Below, piece after piece: positions 6,378 to 11,476 of a stretch of DNA of 11,476 bases. Position numbers and translations under genes: made by a program. This DNA is from a bacterium (Candidatus Gribaldobacteria) CG10_big_fil_rev_8_21_14_0_10_41_12 (lineage in GTDB: Bacteria > Patescibacteriota > Minisyncoccia > Minisyncoccales > CG1-02-41-26). Each line of letters opens with the position of its first letter. Position 1 is the first letter of the stretch. The notes under the pieces are model-generated. The model was not told the origin of the DNA. It was given only the letters and a program-made list of their open reading frames with translations, and searched no databases. The stretch is from contig PFAV01000072.1 of NCBI GenBank assembly GCA_002773545.1, positions 1-11,476 on the forward strand, in the 5' to 3' direction.

Positions 6378-6406
6378 AGTTTAACCGATGTAAAACTATT
6401 TGTCAA
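6378..6406 (-). promoter_or_regulatory. Strong promoter and operator-like dyad of the toxin-antitoxin operon
   Basis: On the minus strand TTGACA (6401-6406) and TAAACT (6378-6383) are 17 bp apart, with expected start near 6371 and a leader of about 21 bases to ATG 6350. An imperfect dyad, GTTTTAC..GGTTAAAC (6379-6396), overlaps the -10 box. The 7-mer TTTACAT occurs twice as a direct repeat (6388-6394 and 6412-6418). Either could be the operator for the XRE protein. Confidence 0.6.
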
Positions 6407-6449
6407 TAACAATGTAAAGAAGTTATACGCAACCCTTTTCGCGCAGCTT

Positions 6450-6709
6450 TCATCGGAAATCTTTTTCACTAAAAACTCTTTCAACTAAATCCAAGCCCTT
6501 GATAACATAAGTGTCGTATTCAAGCCCGGGGTTCAGCTTTAATAAATTTTTGGCGTTTTTATCGCCGTCTTTGCGCAAGCCCCGCGCAAACAAATAGCCG
6601 CTTTTTTTCAGATACTTAAAAAACCGCAAAACATCGCTTTGCGGCTCGGCCTTTTGGTTATCAGTTGAGGACTGTTATATTCATTTTCCCAAGCTTGAGT
6701 TTGCGCCAT
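6450..6709 (-). pseudogene. Remnant of a SAM-dependent methyltransferase-like gene
   Basis: The sequence from ATG 6709 reads MAQTQAWENEYNSPQLITK. It then needs one extra base in the run of four A (TTTT at 6652-6655 on the plus strand) to continue KAEPQSDVLRFFKYLKKSG. Later it reads GLRKDGDKNAKNLLKLNPG, then ERVFSEKDFR and TGA at 6450-6452. From memory, the first part resembles the N-terminus and the later part the C-terminal region of a class I methyltransferase type common in Patescibacteria. The glycine-rich SAM-binding core that should lie between them is absent, so the gene has an internal deletion, a frameshift and probably a truncated end. It begins 12 bases after the acyl-CoA ligase stop and was probably the last gene of that operon. 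The family call is a recollection and unconfirmed. Confidence 0.5.
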
Positions 6710-6721
6710 AAAAATTTTCGT

Positions 6722-8458
6722 TTACTCGCCGAAGAGGTCGGCAATTTCTAAACGATAGTGTTGTTCAATAACATGGCGGCGCAATTTAAGGGTGGGGGTG
6801 AGCTCGCCTTGTTCTTGAGAGAAATCGCGGGGCAACAACTTAAAGGCGCGGATTTTCTCGTATTCGGAAAGGTTGGGGTTAACCTTTTCATCTAAGCGCT
6901 GTTGGAAAAGGTCAATTAGCATTTTGCTATTCACTAATTGCTCGGGCGACTGCAATGGCCAGTTATTTTCTTTGAAAAACTGTTCAACTTTTTGCCAATC
7001 AGGCGCAATCAAAGCGCCTATAAACTTACGGTTATTGCCCAACACTATTGAGCTGGCAATAAAGCGGTCTTTGCTCAATTCGCTTTCTACGGCTTCAGGC
7101 CAAACATTTTTACCACCCGAGGTAACAAGCATTTCTTTGCGTCGACCAATAATGGTTAAAAAGCCATCTTTATCCAGAAAGCCCAAGTCGCCGGTTTTGA
7201 GCCAGCCGTTTTCATTAAAAGCCAGCTGGGTTTCTTCTTGATTTTTGTAATAACCCTTAAAAACATTAGGTCCTTTTACTAAAATTTCTTTATCAGAGCT
7301 AATTTTCACTTCAACCCGCGGAACAATTTTACCAACCGCTCCAATCTTAAAATCTTTTTCGCGATTAACCGCCACCACCGGCGATGTCTCGGTTAGGCCA
7401 TAACCTTCAAGCACGGTTAAGCCTATTTTTAAGAAGAAGCGGGCGATTTTTTCGTTAAGTGCCGCGCCACCCGAAACTATCAACCGCAATCGGCCGCCTA
7501 ATTGCTTTCTGATTTTTTTGAAAACAAGCTGGTCGGCTAAATAATGCCCAATACCTTTTTTGCCTTGCCTTAATGCCCAAAGAAAAATTTTCTTTTTTAG
7601 TTCGGAAGTTTTAGCTTTTTCCCAAATTGTTTCATACATTTTTTCAAAAATACGCGGCACTGAAATTAAAAATGTGGGCTTAATTTCTTTAAGATTGGCC
7701 GACAATTGTTTGATGCTTTCAGCGTAAGCAATGGTGGCTCCGCTCAAAAGCGGCGCATAGTAACCCGCCAAGCGTTCCAAAACATGCGATAACGGCAAGA
7801 AAGATAAAAAAATGTCGCTGGGTTTAACCGCGACAATTTCGGTTACTGCCTGGCTATTGCTTAAAAAATTATTATGGGTAAGCATCACGCCCTTGGGCTC
7901 ACCAGTGGTGCCGGAGGTATAAACAATACTGCAAACATCATCGGGTCGCAAAAGCGCGTTGTTATGAAAATTGCTGTCGTTATGGGCGAGTAGCCATTCC
8001 CAATAAAAAATGCGATCTTGCCAAGCCTCCACCTCAACAGCCGCTCTTTCCAAAAGCACTATTTTTTCAAGATACGGTAAATTATTTTGGCTAAGTAAAA
8101 TTTTGTTTAACAGATTATTGTTGGCCACAATAACAATCTTGGCTTGCGAGTGCTCAATAATTTTACTGATGGCCTGCGGGCTGAATGTAGTATGTAGAGG
8201 AATTACAATGCCCCCCAAAAGCATAGTGGCTAAATCCGCTATGGCCCATTCCGGCCGATTTTCGCTTAAAATAGCTACTCGGTCGCCTTTTTGCGCGCCG
8301 AATTTACTCATGCCAACAGCCAAAGTTTTTACTTTTTCGGCCATTTGGCTGTAAGTGATAGGAAAATAAACATTATCTCTTTTGTATAAGAGGGCAGTTT
8401 TGCGAGCAAACTTTTTAGCTGATTCTAAAAATGCTTCGGGAATGGTTTTGGCTATCAT
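6722..8458 (-). CDS. Long-chain fatty-acid-CoA ligase (AMP-forming)
   Basis: The 578-residue enzyme of the ANL superfamily activates a fatty acid with ATP to an acyl-adenylate and then forms acyl-CoA. All core motifs are seen. They are the phosphate-binding loop YTSGTTGEPKG (180-190), the A5 motif YGLTETSP (353-360), the ribose-binding TGD (422-424), the hinge region GRRKEMLVTSGGKN (438-451) and the C-terminal catalytic lysine in GELTPTLK (K558). Length and the long insertions fit long-chain (FAA1/FadD15-like) enzymes better than acetyl-CoA synthetases. The enzyme would act at the inner face of the membrane. Its ATG is 7 bases after the stop of the esterase gene, so the two are cotranscribed. 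A role in using scavenged or esterase-released fatty acids is an inference from that pairing. Confidence 0.93.
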   Translation of the reverse strand: MIAKTIPEAFLESAKKFARKTALLYKRDNVYFPITYSQMAEKVKTLAVGMSKFGAQKGDRVAILSENRPEWAIADLATMLLGGIVIPLHTTFSPQAISKIIEHSQAKIVIVANNNLLNKILLSQNNLPYLEKIVLLERAAVEVEAWQDRIFYWEWLLAHNDSNFHNNALLRPDDVCSIVYTSGTTGEPKGVMLTHNNFLSNSQAVTEIVAVKPSDIFLSFLPLSHVLERLAGYYAPLLSGATIAYAESIKQLSANLKEIKPTFLISVPRIFEKMYETIWEKAKTSELKKKIFLWALRQGKKGIGHYLADQLVFKKIRKQLGGRLRLIVSGGAALNEKIARFFLKIGLTVLEGYGLTETSPVVAVNREKDFKIGAVGKIVPRVEVKISSDKEILVKGPNVFKGYYKNQEETQLAFNENGWLKTGDLGFLDKDGFLTIIGRRKEMLVTSGGKNVWPEAVESELSKDRFIASSIVLGNNRKFIGALIAPDWQKVEQFFKENNWPLQSPEQLVNSKMLIDLFQQRLDEKVNPNLSEYEKIRAFKLLPRDFSQEQGELTPTLKLRRHVIEQHYRLEIADLFGE

Positions 8459-8465
8459 ATAAAAA

Positions 8466-9221
8466 TTAAGTTATTGTTTTTATAAATTGATAAACCTTAG
8501 CAAAAAACTCGTCTCTAACTTTATCATTAATAGTTGTGTGGCGATAACTATTAAGCCAGTAAAGCTCTTTAATGTCAGAGCCAATGTGGTCATAGATATA
8601 TCTGGCGCCTTTGGGTAGAACAAGCGGGTCGGCCTTAGCATGATTGATTAAAATTGGAAGCTTAATTTTAGATAAATTAGGTATGGTTTCATTTTTTATA
8701 AAATCCAAAAAATGCTTCAAACTCTTAATGGGAATATCCGAGTAAAGCACTTCATTAACTTCTTTAATTTCGTCATTTTGGCAAGCCCAAGGGGGCTTAT
8801 GATAATATGTTTTGAAACGGCCATAGAGGTAATAGCGCAATATAATAAACCATTGAAAACGCAAGAATATAGGCGCGCCAAAAGAAATAACTCCAACCAA
8901 ATCGTTGATAGTTTTTTGAGCCAGCCAAAAAGCTAAATTGCCCCCAAAAGAACTACCCACCACCACTACTTTTTCTACTTTTTGCTTGAGCAATAAATAA
9001 GCGTTTATGACCGAATTTGTCCAATCCTCGGGTGTAGTGTTCATCAAATCCTTGGGCGAAGTGCCGTGCCCAGCGAGCAAGGGCACATAAATCGTAAAAC
9101 CCTTATCTGACAAAAAATCAGCCAGCTCCTTGAGCTGACAGGGCGTGCTGGTAAAGCCGTGTAACATTAAAATGCCTACTGTTGATTTTTTATCAATAAA
9201 AATTGGCTCCGCTCCCTTCAT
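8466..9221 (-). CDS. Alpha/beta-hydrolase, carboxylesterase/monoacylglycerol-lipase-like
   Basis: The 251-residue protein has the compact esterase layout of the Est30-like carboxylesterases and bacterial monoacylglycerol lipases. The oxyanion-hole segment is LHGFTSTP (20-27). The nucleophile elbow is GSSFG (89-93) with Ser91. The acid is Asp198 in HAKADPL and the base His228 in YRHTTI. GHGTSP (51-56) is also typical. No signal peptide is visible, so it is probably cytosolic. It would split short or medium acyl esters, or monoacylglycerols, releasing fatty acids. It ends 7 bases before the acyl-CoA ligase gene and starts 34 bases after the metal ATPase. A predicted promoter overlaps the ATPase stop, so the hydrolase-ligase pair may be expressed on its own. 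Confidence 0.88.
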   Translation of the reverse strand: MKGAEPIFIDKKSTVGILMLHGFTSTPCQLKELADFLSDKGFTIYVPLLAGHGTSPKDLMNTTPEDWTNSVINAYLLLKQKVEKVVVVGSSFGGNLAFWLAQKTINDLVGVISFGAPIFLRFQWFIILRYYLYGRFKTYYHKPPWACQNDEIKEVNEVLYSDIPIKSLKHFLDFIKNETIPNLSKIKLPILINHAKADPLVLPKGARYIYDHIGSDIKELYWLNSYRHTTINDKVRDEFFAKVYQFIKTIT

Positions 9222-9229
9222 ATACGCTT

Positions 9230-9259
9230 AATATAAACCTAGTTAAGCAAATTTGTCAA
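9230..9259 (-). promoter_or_regulatory. Predicted promoter of the esterase-ligase pair
   Basis: TTGACA (9254-9259) overlaps the TGA stop of the metal ATPase. TATATT (9230-9235) follows 18 bp later on the minus strand. The expected transcription start, near 9223, is almost at ATG 9221, suggesting a leaderless transcript. Confidence 0.5.
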
Positions 9260-11145
9260 CGAGCTTGCTTAAATAACCTCAACGAATTAACCAAGGGCGC
9301 GAAATCGGTTAAAAAATTATAAGCAGCCGCGCCGCTTGGCCCTAAAACGCCCAAGGCCACCAAGAGCAAGCCCGCCAAATTAATCGCCCCCCACAAAATA
9401 AAGTTTTGCCGCACCACTCGCAAAGAGCGCCGGCCCAGTTTAATGATGTCAACCAAGTTATGCAGATTGTCTTTCATCAAGGCGATGTCGGCCGTTTCCA
9501 AGGCCACATCCGAGCCCACCGCCCCCATAGCCACGCCAATATCAGCGATAGCCAAAGCGGCCGCGTCGTTAACCCCGTCGCCCACCATAGCTGTTTTGTC
9601 TTTTTTATTAAGCAGGCCTTGCAAAAACTCAACCTTGTCTTGGGGCAAAAGCCCGGCCCGAAAATCTTGAATGCCAGTTTCTTTAGCCACCTGGGCCGCC
9701 ACTGTTTCATTGTCGCCGGTGAGCATAAAAATCTTTTTCACGCCCAACTTTTTGAGCTCTTCAACAATATGAAAGGCCTCTTTTTTAACCACATCAGCCA
9801 TAGCGATAAAGCCAATGGCCTTTTGACTTATGCCAACCACAATCAAGCTGCGGCCTAATAATTTTTCTTGCTCAAAAGCTGTTTGTTCTTCGGGCGAAAA
9901 TTTAATGCCATTGTCTTGCAAAAATTTCAAGTTGCCCGCCCAAACTGTTTGGCCTTGCAAAACGCCTCTCACACCCAGCCCGGACTCTTCATGGACATCG
10001 TCTAAATTTAACGGCTTAACATTTTTTTCTTGCGCGAAACGGCAAGCCGCTTGAGCCATGGGATGATTGGATTCGTCCATCAGTCCAGTTAAAATAGCTA
10101 AAAATTCATTTTCTGTTTGGCTGTTAAAAACAAGGACTTTTTGCGCCTTGTGTTTGCCCTTAGTTAAGGTGCCGGTTTTGTCAAAGACAATTGTTTTAAT
10201 TTTGGCAAAGCCCTCCAAGTAATTGGCCCCTTTAATAATAATGCCTCGTTTGGCCGCGGTGGCCATAGAAGCCATAAAGGCCAAGGGAATAGCCACAGCT
10301 AAATCATCAGCGCAGGTAACTAATAAAATAGAAAGCACCAACAGCAAATTATGGCTAAACGCGTAAATCAAAATGGCGGCCGCAAAAGTTAGCAGTATGT
10401 AATATTTAGTGAACTTATCGGCTAATGATGAAATGGGCGCTTTGGCCGAATGCGACTGCTCTACTAATTTAACAATCTTAGCAAAGGTGGTATCCGCGCC
10501 AATTTTAGCGGCTTTAACAATAATAGAGCCAGCCGCGTTCAAAGTTGAGCTAAAAACCAAATCGCCCACCGCTTTGGGCACTGGCTCTGATTCGCCAGTG
10601 AGCGAGGATTGGTCAAGAGAGGCTTGGCCCGAAACCACTTCGCCGTCAACCGCTACCCGCTCGCCCGCGTCAACTACCACCAAATCGCCCAACTTAATGT
10701 CTTTAATTGACTTTTGAATAATGCCGCTGTCTGTTTTGATGTGCGCTGTTTCCGGCCGCAACTTAAATAAACTTTGTATGGCCAATTTAGCTCGGCCTTC
10801 GGTAAAACGAAAAAGCAAACGGGCCGATGCCAGCATCAAACAAATAAAAACAGCTGAATGCCACTGACGGCTAAAAAACGCCAGAGCCAAGGCCAAGCCA
10901 GCCAAAAGATCAATGGTAAGGCGGCGGCGCCACAACGCCTTAGTTGCGCTAAAAGCCACTGGTAAAAATCCGGCTATGGCCACCACCATTAAAATAATAG
11001 TGTTGAGGCGGCCAGCGTAATCAAAACCAAAAAAATCCGCAATAAGAACAATCACGGAAATGATAATCAAAATTAAGTCAAACCAGAAAAAAAACGGATG
11101 CCCGATAAAATGAAAAGTGGAAATTTTGTGATGATTTTTTATCAT
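9256..11145 (-). CDS. P1B-like heavy-metal P-type ATPase with a non-canonical membrane motif
   Basis: The 629-residue membrane pump has four predicted N-terminal membrane segments before the actuator domain (about 17-40, 47-67, 76-92, 95-115), two central and two C-terminal segments. Domain motifs are TGES (183-186), DKTGTLT (322-328, phosphorylated Asp322), the P1B-specific His-Pro (361-362), TGDN (476-479) and GDGVND (522-527). There is no N-terminal metal-binding domain. The striking point is the helix before the phosphorylation domain: where P1B pumps have CPC, CPH, SPC or TPC, this one reads TCADDLAVAIP (277-287). The proline is replaced by alanine and two aspartates follow. The substrate is therefore not predictable; the acidic site could fit a divalent cation. 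The C-terminus, with AAAYN and NSLRLF, matches P1B pumps. It ends in TGA, 34 bases before the esterase gene. Confidence 0.92.
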   Translation of the reverse strand: MIKNHHKISTFHFIGHPFFFWFDLILIIISVIVLIADFFGFDYAGRLNTIILMVVAIAGFLPVAFSATKALWRRRLTIDLLAGLALALAFFSRQWHSAVFICLMLASARLLFRFTEGRAKLAIQSLFKLRPETAHIKTDSGIIQKSIKDIKLGDLVVVDAGERVAVDGEVVSGQASLDQSSLTGESEPVPKAVGDLVFSSTLNAAGSIIVKAAKIGADTTFAKIVKLVEQSHSAKAPISSLADKFTKYYILLTFAAAILIYAFSHNLLLVLSILLVTCADDLAVAIPLAFMASMATAAKRGIIIKGANYLEGFAKIKTIVFDKTGTLTKGKHKAQKVLVFNSQTENEFLAILTGLMDESNHPMAQAACRFAQEKNVKPLNLDDVHEESGLGVRGVLQGQTVWAGNLKFLQDNGIKFSPEEQTAFEQEKLLGRSLIVVGISQKAIGFIAMADVVKKEAFHIVEELKKLGVKKIFMLTGDNETVAAQVAKETGIQDFRAGLLPQDKVEFLQGLLNKKDKTAMVGDGVNDAAALAIADIGVAMGAVGSDVALETADIALMKDNLHNLVDIIKLGRRSLRVVRQNFILWGAINLAGLLLVALGVLGPSGAAAYNFLTDFAPLVNSLRLFKQAR

Positions 11146-11151
11146 TGTTCT

Positions 11152-11180
11152 ATTTTACTTTGTCCAACCGCGATTCACAA
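11152..11180 (-). promoter_or_regulatory. Predicted promoter of the metal ATPase gene
   Basis: On the minus strand TTGTGA (11175-11180) and TAAAAT (11152-11157) are separated by 17 bp. The start of transcription would fall at or next to ATG 11145, and no Shine-Dalgarno site is present, again suggesting a leaderless mRNA. Confidence 0.5.
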
Positions 11181-11204
11181 GGGAGAAACAACAAAAAATA
11201 ATTG

Positions 11205-11242
11205 AAAAAACCGTCCGGCGGACGACGCATAGAGCGGTTTTT
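11205..11242 (-). terminator. Intrinsic terminator upstream of the metal ATPase gene
   Basis: On the minus strand a hairpin CGTCC-GCC-GGACG is followed by GTTTTTT. The flanks AAAAACCG (11206-11213) and CGGTTTTT (11235-11242) can also pair. It closes the minus-strand unit to its right and separates it from the ATPase promoter. Confidence 0.65.
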
Positions 11243-11262
11243 GTCAATCCTTGAAACGGGCA

Positions 11263-11361
11263 TTATTTTGGACACGAAGTCCTTCTATCCTTGACAATAG
11301 TATAGGTCAGAATAGAAGCGGCAAGGGCTAAAATAGCCCCAAATAAGATAAAAAATTTCAA
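11263..11361 (-). CDS. Small single-pass membrane peptide, 32 residues
   Basis: A TTG at 11361 opens a frame of 32 codons to TAA at 11263-11265. The product starts MKFFILFGAILALAAS, a clean hydrophobic membrane helix, followed by a basic tail (VKDRRTSCPK). It sits between a terminator 21 bases downstream and the end of another minus-strand frame 47 bases upstream, a good position for a last small gene of an operon. The start is uncertain: an ATG two bases earlier gives a different, less protein-like frame. No Shine-Dalgarno site is clear and no family is recognised. Confidence 0.4.
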   Translation of the reverse strand: MKFFILFGAILALAASILTYTIVKDRRTSCPK

Positions 11362-11408
11362 ACATATTTTTTTACTCTGTTAATGAGATGGTTGCAAAAC
11401 TATTCCTG

Positions 11409-11476
11409 CTACAATTTTATCTTTTCGGCTGCGTCATCGTCAGACTTCGCAAAATGCTTTTCGCCGTAGCTGGGCT
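11409..11476 (-). CDS. C-terminal end of an unidentified gene, cut by the window edge
   Basis: The minus-strand frame enters from the right edge and reads YGEKHFAKSDDDAAEKIKL before TAG at 11409-11411. The composition (hydrophilic, ending in a charged helix) looks like a genuine C-terminus, and the other two frames look less protein-like. The fragment is too short to identify. Confidence 0.4.
   Translation of the reverse strand, partial: PSYGEKHFAKSDDDAAEKIKL

Noticed and set aside
9406..9858. Long plus-strand frame inside the metal ATPase gene
   Set aside because: It is an antisense shadow of the nucleotide-binding and phosphorylation domains and has no protein-family features of its own.
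11327..11341. Short hairpin GGGCTAaaaTAGCCC
   Set aside because: It lies within the small membrane-peptide frame and has no T tract. It is probably incidental to coding sequence.

Overview
The window looks like a piece of a metagenome-type contig from a small-genome bacterium. The right two thirds (about 4.0 kb to the end) fit the Patescibacteria/CPR (Parcubacteria-like). The genes are AT-rich and lysine-rich, closely packed and mostly on the minus strand, with few Shine-Dalgarno sites. They include an RNHCP zinc-ribbon protein and an XRE-Panacea toxin-antitoxin locus. This lineage call is an inference from gene content and cannot be verified here. UGA acts as a normal stop for at least two genes, so the standard bacterial code is assumed.

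Left part (1-2612). An unrecognised minus-strand reading frame (131-364) is followed by a good intrinsic terminator. An AAA ATPase with a DUF4143-type C-terminus (374-1633, plus strand) faces a broken gene (1748-2612, minus strand) that encodes the end of a secreted dockerin/cohesin-like protein with a FlgD-like/type-IX-like C-terminal tail. A perfect 34-bp palindrome sits between the two convergent genes. The secreted protein resembles Poribacteria-like or other large-genome environmental bacteria more than CPR.

Middle (2613-3867). A 1255-bp IS3-family element has clear terminal inverted repeats, and its transposase is frameshifted in several places although the DDE residues survive. It cuts the dockerin gene inside a calcium-binding loop. 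The sequence on its other side is unrelated to that gene and there is no target-site duplication. The two flanks were therefore joined by a rearrangement, a transfer event or a misassembly.

Right part (3868-11476), essentially all minus strand and so read from right to left. The end of an unidentified gene and a 32-residue membrane peptide are closed by a terminator. Next come a P1B-like metal ATPase with an abnormal membrane motif (Cys-Ala-Asp in place of Cys-Pro-Cys), an alpha/beta-hydrolase esterase and a long-chain acyl-CoA ligase. The hydrolase and ligase plausibly act together to release and activate fatty acids. A small methyltransferase remnant follows. A strong promoter with an operator-like dyad then drives an overlapping three-gene unit: XRE-Panacea antitoxin, RelE/ParE-like toxin and NUDIX hydrolase. 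Last is an RNHCP protein interrupted by one in-frame UGA.

Two broader patterns stand out. Several predicted promoters place the transcription start on or next to the start codon, as in leaderless mRNAs. The genes between 2.58 and 6.71 kb carry a cluster of small disabling lesions, mostly single-base losses, which points to gene decay or homopolymer errors in the assembly. I saw no tRNA, rRNA or CRISPR array.
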